From Actinophytocola xanthii (GTDB lineage: Bacteria; Actinomycetota; Actinomycetes; Mycobacteriales; Pseudonocardiaceae), in assembly GCF_001921205.1 (NCBI RefSeq), contig NZ_MSIE01000034.1, forward strand, positions 1 through 64,000: DNA of 64,000 bases. The letters run 5' to 3'. Below the pieces are notes generated by a model. The model was not told the DNA's origin. It ran no database searches and saw only the letters and a program-made list of their open reading frames with translations. Positions 16,434 through 25,200 of the stretch are shown piece by piece. Numbering within the stretch: the first letter of the stretch is position 1; every line of letters begins with the position of its first letter. The position numbers and the translations under genes were made by a program.

Positions 16434-17432
16434 ATGGCCGGTTACAGCAATGCTCGCCCGTCGGCCATCGGACAGCACGGCAGCACCGTCTGGCTTCCGG
16501 TCGAATCGTTGCGCGGGGCGGACTCGCCGCGGTTGGCCGGCGAGGATATCGAGCACGTGCTGGTGCTGAACGAGATGGAGGCACCGTTCCCGCCGATCAC
16601 GGTTCATCGCGCCACGATGCGCGTCATCGACGGGATGCACCGGTTGTGCGCCGCGAGGCTGCGCGGTGACGACCGGATCGAGGCGCGGTTCTTCGACGGG
16701 ACAGAGGATGACGCGTTCGTGCACGCCGTGGCGGCCAACATCGTGCACGGTCTGCCGCTGTCGCTGCCGGATCGCACGGCGGCGGCGGCCCGCATCGTCG
16801 CCTCCCACACCGACTGGTCCGACCGGCGGATCGCGGAGATCACAGGGCTCGCCGCCACTACCGTCGGATCGATCCGCCGGCGTTCGAACGAAGGCCTCAC
16901 ACAGTCGAACATCCGTGTCGGTCGGGACAAGAGGGCACGCCCGGTGAACAACTCCTCCGGCCGGACGCTCGCCGGCGAACTGATGAGCGAGCGCCCGGAG
17001 CTGTCGCTGCGGAAAGTCGCCAAGGCGGCCGGGATCTCCGTGTCCACCGCCCACGACGTCCGCAAGCGCATTCGCCAGGGCCAGCACCCGGTTCCGCCGA
17101 GGCAGCGGACCGGCGACGACGTCGAGTCCTCGACGACGGGCAAGGCGGCCGATCAACCGATGACGAGCTGCCCGAGGCGGATCCCCACGACCGAGATCGC
17201 GCCGATCCTGCGGCGGTTGCGAACCGATCCTTCACTGCGGTTCAGCGACAGCGGTCGTGAGCTGCTCCGGTGGCTGGTCCTGCACACCGCGGACGTCCAG
17301 CAGTGGGAGCGGCTCATCGACTCGGTACCGGCGTACTCGCGCCCGCTCGTCGCGGAGCTCGCCAGAGGAACCAGCAGGGCGTGGTACGAGTTCGCGAACC
17401 GCCTCGACCAGCTCGGGGACACGGAGTCCTGA
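16434..17432 (+). CDS. StrR/NovG-type ParB-like pathway activator
   Basis: 332 residues from the ATG at 16434, preceded by GGGGG at good spacing; an in-frame ATG at 16425 is an alternative. A ParB N-terminal-like domain spans about residues 18-110 (VWLPVESLRGADSPRLAGED and VIDGMHRLCAA). Two helix-turn-helix segments follow at about 127-150 (WSDRRIAEITGLAATTVGSI) and 191-213 (SLRKVAKAAGISVSTAHDV). This is the layout of the StrR family, cluster-specific activators in aminoglycoside, aminocoumarin and glycopeptide clusters (family knowledge). Its divergent position at the head of the ten-gene operon strongly suggests it switches that operon on. Confidence 0.88.
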   Translation: MAGYSNARPSAIGQHGSTVWLPVESLRGADSPRLAGEDIEHVLVLNEMEAPFPPITVHRATMRVIDGMHRLCAARLRGDDRIEARFFDGTEDDAFVHAVAANIVHGLPLSLPDRTAAAARIVASHTDWSDRRIAEITGLAATTVGSIRRRSNEGLTQSNIRVGRDKRARPVNNSSGRTLAGELMSERPELSLRKVAKAAGISVSTAHDVRKRIRQGQHPVPPRQRTGDDVESSTTGKAADQPMTSCPRRIPTTEIAPILRRLRTDPSLRFSDSGRELLRWLVLHTADVQQWERLIDSVPAYSRPLVAELARGTSRAWYEFANRLDQLGDTES

Positions 17433-17446
17433 CACCATCGGCATCA

Positions 17447-17480
17447 CCGGCGGCGCTGGCCGGTCTCGCCTGGCCGCCGG
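17447..17480. terminator. candidate hairpin between convergent genes
   Basis: CCGGCGGC at 17447-17454 is exactly complementary to GCCGCCGG at 17473-17480, with further possible pairing in the loop. It lies between the activator stop and the convergent amidase stop. There is no T-run. A modest 8-bp stem in GC-rich DNA could occur by chance. Confidence 0.4.
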
Positions 17481-17481
17481 A

Positions 17482-18939
17482 TCATCCGCCGAAGAGAGCG
17501 GGTGTGCGGTCCTGCCACCGGACGACGGCCTCGAGCTGCGCGCCGAGTGAGAACAGGACGGACTCCCCGCCGGGCCGCCCCACCACCATGACCCCGACAG
17601 GGACGTTCTCCGGGGTCCAGTGGATCGGGAGACTGATCGCGGGTTGTCCCGTACTGGCATACATCGCGGTGTAGGGAGTGAACCTCTTGATCTCCTCGAA
17701 CTCCCGCGCGGGGTCCTCGTCGTCGCGGATCGCGCCGACCGCTGGAGACGGTCGGGTCACCGTGGGGGTGAGGATGACGTCGTAGGACCAGCTGTGTTCC
17801 AGGAGCGTGCGGGAGACGGCCTCGGTCGCCGCCAGTGCGCGGCCGTAGTCGAGGGCCGAGAGCGTCGAACCCCGGCCACGCAGCCACCGGGTCAGCGGCA
17901 TGAGCATGCCTTCCCGGTCTGGCGGTACCGGAGCGAGCAGGGCGAGCATCGAGAAGACCGGTTCGATCGAGGCGACGACGGTCGGGTCGAACGCGGGCGT
18001 GATGTCCTCGACGTCGTGTCCGAGCTCAGCCAACAGCTCGCTCGCCCGCGTGTACGCGGCAACGCATTCCGGATCCACGTCGGCCTCGGTGAAGACCGGC
18101 GCGAGGTGCCGCCCGACGCGCAGCCGCCCCGGCTCCCGTCCACAGTGGTCGAGGAAGGTCCGGCCGGGGGCGGGCGACGCGATGGGGTACGGGTCGCCTG
18201 GCATCGGTACCGCGATGGCGTCGAGCAGCGCCGCGCAGTCTCCTACGGTGCGTGCGATCATTCCGTGCGTGGTCAGGCCGAAACTGGTCGCCTCGGTGAA
18301 GCCCGGCCCGTTGCTCACCCGGCCTCGGCTCGGCTTCAGCCCGACGAGCCCGCAGGCGCTGGCGGCGATGCGGTTCGAGCCGGTTCCGTCGTTTCCCTGG
18401 GCCACCGGTGCCAACCCCGCGGCGACCGCCGCCGCACCGCCGCCGCTGGACCCACCGGCGGACCGGGACAGGTCCCAGGGGGTGCGGGCGGGTGGGGCCA
18501 CCCGGTTCTCGGTGTGGCAGGCCAGCCCGAACTCGGGCGTGTTGGTCTTCCCCAGGACAACCATGCCGGCCCGGCGCAGCAGAGTAGCCACGTTGTCGTC
18601 GATCGGGGAGATGAAGTCCTCGAAAGAAAGCGAGCCGAAGGTACACCGCATCCCCGCGACATTGGTGAGGTCCTTGACCGCGACGGGGACGCCGAGCAGG
18701 GGCGGCAGTGCGGCCGCTGGTTTTTCGCCGGCCAACGCCCGCTCGGCGGCCTCGGCCTGGTGCAGGGCCGATTCCGCGGCCACCGTCAGGTAGGCGCCGA
18801 TGCTCGCGTCGATGCGCTCAATGCGTTCCAGGTAATGCTCGACGAGTTGGACCGGAGAGATCTCACGCCGGCGGACGGCGGCGGCGAGCTCCACCATCGA
18901 AAGGTGGTGACAGCCAACTTCCGACTCGGTTCTGCTCAT
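17482..18939 (-). CDS. amidase-signature family hydrolase
   Basis: 485 residues. The catalytic triad of the family is present: Lys89 in VAVKD, the cis-Ser at 164 in GGSSGG and the nucleophile Ser188 in GNDGTGSNRIAAS. The usual GGGSIRIPAS wording is altered to GTGSNRIAAS. Such enzymes hydrolyse carboxamides or aryl/peptide amides; the altered loop gives no clear specificity. It is convergent with the StrR-like gene and transcribed alone. It could be an outer member of the cluster, for example removing an amide protecting group, or an unrelated catabolic enzyme. Confidence 0.9.
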   Translation of the reverse strand: MSRTESEVGCHHLSMVELAAAVRRREISPVQLVEHYLERIERIDASIGAYLTVAAESALHQAEAAERALAGEKPAAALPPLLGVPVAVKDLTNVAGMRCTFGSLSFEDFISPIDDNVATLLRRAGMVVLGKTNTPEFGLACHTENRVAPPARTPWDLSRSAGGSSGGGAAAVAAGLAPVAQGNDGTGSNRIAASACGLVGLKPSRGRVSNGPGFTEATSFGLTTHGMIARTVGDCAALLDAIAVPMPGDPYPIASPAPGRTFLDHCGREPGRLRVGRHLAPVFTEADVDPECVAAYTRASELLAELGHDVEDITPAFDPTVVASIEPVFSMLALLAPVPPDREGMLMPLTRWLRGRGSTLSALDYGRALAATEAVSRTLLEHSWSYDVILTPTVTRPSPAVGAIRDDEDPAREFEEIKRFTPYTAMYASTGQPAISLPIHWTPENVPVGVMVVGRPGGESVLFSLGAQLEAVVRWQDRTPALFGG

Positions 18940-19094
18940 GGGAGACCCCTACCTCGACGGTAAGCACGGCGAGTTGAACCGAAACCCAGTGAACCTTTCC
19001 TGCCGACAGGCGGTCAAGCCGGGCCCGAACAGGCACGTGCGAACGCGCGATGCTCCACAACGGACGGAAGCAGGCCGAGTGTCAGGTGGACCGG

Positions 19095-19526
19095 TCAGCG
19101 TGCGGAGGGCCGTGGCACGTCGCGGCGGTTGGGGACCAGGTCGTGCGGTTCGGTGTCGAGGTCGTCGAGGCCGAAGCTGATGATCCGGTGCGGGTACACG
19201 CGGATGATCGGCCCGCCGACCGGGGCCTTGGAGTCAACCGGCTTGTCGATGGCCTCGCCGTGGCCGCGGATGTCGACGCAGCGCACGCGCCACGGCTGCA
19301 CCGAGGCGATGTCGTCGACGACGAACGCCACCCGGCCGTTGTCGGCCACGTTGCGGAACTTCCGGCTCCTCGCCAGGTTGAAGCCGCCGATGTCGATCGT
19401 CTGGGTGGTGGGGTTGTAGGCGAAGCCCACCGGGTTCACCTGCAGGGTGCCGTCGGGGTGGACGGTGGCCAGGCGGCCGAGGGGCTGGGCGGCCAGGTAC
19501 TCGAGCTCGGTGTCGGCGAACGGCAT
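19095..19526 (-). CDS. PPOX-fold flavin/F420-dependent oxidoreductase
   Basis: 143 residues from the ATG at 19526. The sequence follows the split-barrel pattern of actinobacterial PPOX-class proteins: EYLAAQPLGRLATVHPDG near the N terminus, INPVGFAY-like wording in strand 2, LARSRKFRNVADNGRVAFVVDD in the middle, and RGHGEA. This group binds F420 or a flavin and reduces small substrates, or acts in stress protection (family knowledge). It lies 20 nt after a quinone oxidoreductase gene on the same strand, probably in one transcript. The substrate is unknown. Confidence 0.85.
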   Translation of the reverse strand: MPFADTELEYLAAQPLGRLATVHPDGTLQVNPVGFAYNPTTQTIDIGGFNLARSRKFRNVADNGRVAFVVDDIASVQPWRVRCVDIRGHGEAIDKPVDSKAPVGGPIIRVYPHRIISFGLDDLDTEPHDLVPNRRDVPRPSAR

Positions 19527-19546
19527 GGGACTCCTCGGGAGAACGG

Positions 19547-20521
19547 TCAGACGAACAGCAGGGTCTTGCCGAGGACCTCGCGGGCCTCGATCGCGGCGTG
19601 GGCGGCGTCGGCCCGCTCCAGGGGGAAGGTGCGGCCGATGCGGGGGGTGACCCGGCCCGCGGCGGCCTCGGCGAGCATGTGTTCGACGCGTTCCCGCGCC
19701 CCGACGTGGAAACTCCGGAGCTGCTCGAGGCCGATCACCGACACCCCTCGTCGGCGCGCCTCGGCGGGGTCGACCACCGTGACCGCGCGGCTGGCGGCGC
19801 CGTGCACCGAGAACCGCGCATTCGGCGCCGTCGCCTCGAGGGCCTCCTGCCCGATCCGGCCGCCGACGCCGTCGAACACCACGTCCACCCCCCGGCCACC
19901 GGTCGCCGCGCGCACCCGCTCGGACCAGCCGGGCTCGGAGTAGTCGACCACCGCCTCGGCACCGAGCGCGCGGGCCACCTCGAGCTTCGCCGCGCCGCGG
20001 GCGGCACCGACCACCCGGGCGCCGGCGGCACCGGCGAGCTGCACGAGCAGCCCGCCGACCCCGCCGGCCGCCGCCTCGACCAGCACCCACTCCCCCGCGC
20101 GGACGCCGGCCCGGTGGACCAGGCCCAGCGCCGTGGCACCGTCGTCGAGCAGCGCCGCCGCCTCGGGCAGCCCCAGTCCGGCGGGCACCGGGACCAACTC
20201 CTCGACAGCCGCCACCGCTGCCTCGGCGTTGCCGCCGGCACCGCTCGCGGTGTGGGTGACCACCCGCCGGCCGAGCCAGGCCCGGTCCACCCCCTCCCCC
20301 ACCGAGCCCACCCGGCCGGCGATCGACGAGCCCGGCACGTAGGGCGGGGTCGGCAGCGGCGGCCCCGGTGTCCAGCCACTGCGCAGCTGGGTCTGGACGA
20401 AGTCGATCGCCACGACCGACACCTCGACCACGACCTGCCCAGGCCCGGCCACCGGCTCCGGCTCCTGGTCGGGCACCAGCACCTCCGGTCCCCCGAACCG
20501 GACCGCCCGCACCACCCGCAT
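19547..20521 (-). CDS. zinc-independent MDR quinone oxidoreductase
   Basis: 324 residues from the ATG at 20521; a GTG two codons upstream also fits. GroES-like N-terminal half with no zinc cysteines (VVAIDFVQTQLRSG, YVPGSSIAGRVGSVGEGVD). The Rossmann NADPH-binding motif is AAAGGVGGLLVQLAG, and VFDGVGG is typical of the QOR/crotonase-like MDR subgroup. Such enzymes reduce quinones or enones with NADPH. It probably shares a promoter with the PPOX gene and faces away from the WYL regulator, which could control it. Confidence 0.9.
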   Translation of the reverse strand: MRVVRAVRFGGPEVLVPDQEPEPVAGPGQVVVEVSVVAIDFVQTQLRSGWTPGPPLPTPPYVPGSSIAGRVGSVGEGVDRAWLGRRVVTHTASGAGGNAEAAVAAVEELVPVPAGLGLPEAAALLDDGATALGLVHRAGVRAGEWVLVEAAAGGVGGLLVQLAGAAGARVVGAARGAAKLEVARALGAEAVVDYSEPGWSERVRAATGGRGVDVVFDGVGGRIGQEALEATAPNARFSVHGAASRAVTVVDPAEARRRGVSVIGLEQLRSFHVGARERVEHMLAEAAAGRVTPRIGRTFPLERADAAHAAIEAREVLGKTLLFV

Positions 20522-20582
20522 ACCCACCCCGCATCGCCCGAGAACCGTCCAGGCAAGCCTGCAACCTCTACCTTGCTGGAGG

Positions 20583-21545
20583 TCAACTCCCCCGCGCGCG
20601 GACGAACCTGGCTCCCCAGGCGTGCACCTCCTCGAGCAGCTCGGGCGGGCCGAGCACCTGGAAGTCGGCGGCCAGGACGCCCAACGCCATCACCGCCCAG
20701 TCCAGGGAGACCGTCGTCATCCGCAGTCGCGAGCGGTTCTGGTCGAGCTCCTCGAACGTCGCCCAGCGGCCGACGCGCTGCCGGGCGTCGGCGGCCGGCA
20801 GCTCGACCAGGACCTCCACCTGGTAGGAGCGGGGCAGGTTCTCGAGCCGCTCCCGGACGAACTCGGCGGCGTCGGTGGCCGGCAGGGTGCGGGGGCGGAA
20901 CCGGGCGCCGGTCCGGCCAAGACCGGTGAGGCGGTCCACGCGGAAGCTGCGCCAGTCGTGCCGGCCGAGGTCGTAGGCGACGAGGTACCAGCGCCGCCCC
21001 ACCCGGACCAGGCGGTACGGCTCGACGTCGCGCTCGGTGAGCTCCCCGCCGGCCGCCCGGTAGGAGAAGTGGAGACGTTCACTGTCGCGGCAGGCCAGGG
21101 CGACGGTGGTGAGCACGCCGGGGTCCACGCCCGCCTCCGAGGAGCCCTGCCAGTCCAGCGGGACGGTCATCGCCCGGAGGGCCTCGACCCGACGGCGCAG
21201 GCGGACGGGCATCACCTGCACCACCTTGGCCAGCACCCGCACCGAGCTCTCGGCGATGCCCTCGACAGCGCTGTGCGCACTGGACTGGAGGCCGACCGCC
21301 AGCGCGACGGCCTCCTCGTCGTCGACGACCAGCGGGGGCAGCGCGGCGCCGGCCGCGAGCTGGTACCCGCCGTCCACACCCCGCTGCGCCTCCACCGGGT
21401 AGCCGAGCTCGCGGAGGCGGTCGATGTCGCGGCGCAGGGTCCGCACCGACACGTCCAACCGGTCGGCCAGCTCCCCACCCGGCCAGAAGCGGTGGGTCTG
21501 GAGCAGGGACAGCAGCCGCAGCATCCGGGAGCTGGTGTTCGCCAT
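20583..21545 (-). CDS. YafY-type HTH-WYL transcriptional regulator
   Basis: 320 residues. An HTH_11/DeoR-like winged helix sits at residues 1-60 (MLRLLSLLQTH, SVRTLRRDIDRLRELGYPV) and a WYL domain from about 138 (RWYLVAYDLGRHDWRSFRVD). WYL proteins sense small ligands or nucleic acids and often repress or activate a neighbouring gene. It is divergent from the DinB gene (about 90 nt apart) and upstream of the oxidoreductase pair on the same strand. Regulation of either neighbour is plausible but not shown. Confidence 0.92.
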   Translation of the reverse strand: MANTSSRMLRLLSLLQTHRFWPGGELADRLDVSVRTLRRDIDRLRELGYPVEAQRGVDGGYQLAAGAALPPLVVDDEEAVALAVGLQSSAHSAVEGIAESSVRVLAKVVQVMPVRLRRRVEALRAMTVPLDWQGSSEAGVDPGVLTTVALACRDSERLHFSYRAAGGELTERDVEPYRLVRVGRRWYLVAYDLGRHDWRSFRVDRLTGLGRTGARFRPRTLPATDAAEFVRERLENLPRSYQVEVLVELPAADARQRVGRWATFEELDQNRSRLRMTTVSLDWAVMALGVLAADFQVLGPPELLEEVHAWGARFVRARGS

Positions 21546-21634
21546 GTGCTCGATTCTCCGCGCATTGCGGTCAAAAGGTGGCCGGAATGCCCTCTAGCGT
21601 TGGTCTCAACGACCTGAGGACGAAGGAGAAGACA

Positions 21635-22165
21635 GTGAACGTGACCGAGCTGGAGGCGACCGTGGTGACCGGCGAGCGGGCCGACCTGCTGGAGGCGCTG
21701 GGCAAGGCGCGGCACTTCCTGCGGTTCACCACCCGGGACCTGACCGACGAGCAGGCCGCACTCCGCACCACGGTGAGCGAGCTGTGCCTGGGTGGGCTGG
21801 TCAAGCACGTCACCTCGGTCGAGCGGAACTGGAGCGACTTCATCGTGAACGGCCCGGGCAAGGACTTCGCCGACATGACCGAGGAGGACATGGCGGAGTG
21901 GGGCGACGTCTTCCGGATGCTGCCCGGCGAGACGCTGGAGGGCGTGCTCGCCGACTACGAGGAGGCGGCGCGCGGCACCGACGAGCTGCTCGTGCGGCTG
22001 CCCGACCTGGACGCCCGGCAGCCCCTGCCCAAGGCACCGTGGTTCGAGGACTCGACGTGGTCGGTCCGCCAGGTGTTCATGCACATCGTGGCGGAGACGG
22101 CGCAGCACGCCGGCCACGCCGACATCATCCGGGAGTCGCTCGACGGGGCGAAGAGCATGGGCTGA
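21635..22165 (+). CDS. DinB-family (DUF664-like) protein
   Basis: 176 residues from a GTG at 21635 preceded by GAAGGAG; the upstream in-frame ATG lacks a site. A four-helix DinB-like bundle is suggested by LVKHVTSVERNW (His of the metal site), the acidic middle helix and FMHIVAETAQHAGHADIIRE, which contributes two further histidines. The three-His arrangement is that of mycothiol- or bacillithiol-dependent transferases (family knowledge). It is followed by a strong hairpin before the giant convergent gene. Confidence 0.85.
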   Translation: MNVTELEATVVTGERADLLEALGKARHFLRFTTRDLTDEQAALRTTVSELCLGGLVKHVTSVERNWSDFIVNGPGKDFADMTEEDMAEWGDVFRMLPGETLEGVLADYEEAARGTDELLVRLPDLDARQPLPKAPWFEDSTWSVRQVFMHIVAETAQHAGHADIIRESLDGAKSMG

Positions 22166-22177
22166 CCTCGTCCCCTC

Positions 22178-22208
22178 CCCGCGGTCGGGTTCCGGACCCG
22201 ACCGCGGG
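22178..22208. terminator. 13-bp perfect hairpin between convergent genes
   Basis: CCCGCGGTCGGGT (22178-22190) and ACCCGACCGCGGG (22196-22208) are perfectly complementary with a 5-nt loop. The hairpin stands between the DinB stop and the stop of the giant surface-protein gene, so it can end transcription from both sides. No T-run is seen. Confidence 0.8.
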
Positions 22209-22214
22209 CAGGGG

Positions 22215-25200
22215 TCACGACGTCCGTGCGCGTCGTCGGGACCTCCGCCGGCCGCCGAGCACGAACCCGACGCCGGCGAGGACGAGCAGGAGACCCGCGG
22301 CGAGCCAGCGCAGGACGGCGTACCCGGTGAAGGCGAGCGGCGGCTCGTCGTCGTCCGAGGGCACCTGTCCCCCGCCACCGGACCCCGGAGGCGCCTGTGG
22401 TGCCGGAGACGGCGGTGGTGTGGCGGTCACCTCGGTCACGCTGCTCGCCGTGTCGTCGTCGGCGGTCGCGTCGAAGACCCCGGCCGCGGTCAGCGTGGCG
22501 GTGTTGGTCAGCTGACCGACCCGGTCCAGCCGCACGGTCAGGGTCAGCGACGGGGAGTCTCCCGGTGCCACCGGGCCGAGCGCCCAGAACCCGGTCGCCG
22601 GGTCGAACTCCCCCCGGTCCGCCCGGGCGGACAGGAGCGTGACACCGGCCGGCAGCCGGTCCAGCACGCTGACCCCCGGCGCCGAGGACGGGCCGTCGTT
22701 GGTGGCCGTCACCGTCCAGGTCAGCCGCGTGCCGACCTGGGCTCGGGCCGCGTCGGCCGTCTTGGTCAGGGCAAGGGCCACCTCGCGGCGCAGGTCGGCC
22801 GCGGCCAGGGCGGTGTTGTCGCCGGTCTCGGGGTCGGGCGTGGCCGAGGCGACGACCGCGGTGTTGGTCAGCTGTTCGCCGGCCACCGACGGGTCGACCT
22901 CGCCGACGACGCGGACCCGCGTCGTGGTGCCCGCCGCGAGCGCGTCGACCGCGCACTCGAGAACGCCCTCGGTCACCGTGCAGGAGTCCACGTCGGCGGA
23001 GACGAACCGGACACCGGCCGGCAGCGGGTCGGTCAGCCGCACGTCGTCGGCCGTGGACGGGCCCGCGTTGGCGATCTCTACCATCCACGTGACCTGCTCG
23101 CCGGGGACGACCGGTCCGCTCTCGACGCTCTTGGCGACCGAGAGGTCCGCCTCCGACCGAAGCGGCGTGATCGCGTCCGCGACGTTGTTGGCGGGGTTGC
23201 CCTCCGCCGTCGTCGACAGGACCGAGACCGCGTTGACGATGTCGGCCGTGTCGGCGTCGGGCCGGACCTGGCTGGCCACCGACAGCGTCCTGGTGGCGCC
23301 GGGCGCGAGCTGGTCGAGCAGGCACCGCATGGTCCGGCCGGTGACCGTGCACCCGGTCGGCGGCTCCGAAACCTCGACGCCGGCCGGCAGCAGGTCGACC
23401 ATCACCACCTCGTCGGCGCTCGACGGACCGCTGTTGGCCACGGTCACCGTCCAGGTGAGCGGGTCCCCGGACTCGGCCTCGACCCGGTCGGCCACCTTCG
23501 TCACGCTCAGGTCGGCCCGGGTGGCGGCGCCGCCGGCCACCACCGCCGCGTTGTTGGTGAGGTCCGGGTCGGGCACGTCGCCCAGCACCGCCGCGTTGTT
23601 CGCGACCTCGCCCGGCGCGACGTCCGGGTCGACGGCCACCGTGACGGTCGTCGTGGCGCTCGCCCCCGGCGCGAGGGGTCCGAGCTGGCAGCTCACCACC
23701 TCGGCGGCGACCCCGCAGTCACCGTCCGGGCTGGTCACCTCGGTCACCGACATCCCGGCCGCGACCGGGTCGGTCAGCAGCACCGTCGGTGCCGTCGAGG
23801 GGCCGGCGTTGGCGACCGTGAGGGTGAAGGTGGCGGGCTCGCCGGCCACGATCGGGTCGGGCCGCAGCGTCTTGGTCAGCGACAGGTCGGCCGACTGGCC
23901 GACGGCGGTCGTGACCTCGGCCGTGTTGCCGGCCGGCCGCGGGTCGGCGACCGGGGAGGTGATCGACGCGATGTTGGTGAGCTGCCGCCAGCCGGTGTCG
24001 GGGGCCACCCGGCCGGCGATGGTCACCACGCGGTTCTCGCCGGGATCGAGCGCACCCACGGCGCACCGGACCACACGGTCCTGCGCCGCACAGGCGGGAT
24101 CGGTCGACACCAACGACACGCCCTCCGGTAGGACGTCGGTGACCACGACGTCCGTCGCCCGGGACGGGCCCGCGCTGCTGGCCGTGAGCCGCCAGGTCAC
24201 GGTCTGCCCGGCGACGGCCTCGGCCGGCCCGGTCTTCGTGACGGACAGGTCGGCGTGGGCCTCCACCGGCTCCCCCACCGCCGCGGTGTTGTTGGCGGTG
24301 TTCGGGTCGGCCGTGTCGGCGGTCACCGACACGCTGGCGCTCACGGCACCCACGGCGTCGGGCGCGAGCGACCCGCGCAGCACGATCTCCACCCGCTCCC
24401 CCACCCGAAGCGTCGGCGCCGTGCAGACGAGACCGCGGCAGGTCACGCCCGCCGGGGCGACGAACTCCAGGTCCCGCATGCCGGCCGGCGGCGAGAACGT
24501 GACGGTCAGCCCCGCGGCGTCCGCGGGCCCCGCGTTCTCCATGGTCGCCGTGAGCGTCAGCGCGCCTCCGGCGACCGGTGTCGTCGGCGTGAGCGTCAGG
24601 GCGACCCCGACGTCGGCCGAGACGGCCAACAGCGTGCTGGCCTCGTCGCTGTTGTCACCGGGGTCGGGGTCGGGGGTGCTGGTCGACACCGTCGCGACCG
24701 CCGGCAGGACCGGCCCGGTGAACCCCGGCGCGACCGTGCCGCGCACAGTCAGCCGCACGGCGCCGTGGGGTCCGGGCGACAGGTTCCCGAGGACGCACCG
24801 ATCCGGCGTGTCGCAGTCCTGCACCGCGTCCGGCGCGGTGATGGCCAGGCCGGTCACGCCTTCGGGTGCGGTGACGCGAACCGTGACGTCACGAGCGGTG
24901 GAGGGGCCGGCGTTGGTCACGATCACGGTCCAGCTGAACGGGCTACCCGGCGAGGCCGACGCGTGGTCGGGGCTGATGTTGACCGAGACCCCGGAGCTGG
25001 CCTCGACCTCCGTCGTCGCACTGGCCGACCTGCCGTCTGGCTCGGTCGGTGCCGGCTCGGGAACCGGAGAGGTGAGCGTGGCGGTGCCGACGACGGTCGC
25101 GGCCGTCGCGGCCGGCGCCAGGACGCCGGTGACCGTGACCGTCGTCTCCGTGCCGACGCCGAGCGTCGGGAAGACGCACCGGACCTCGCGCCCGTCGACC

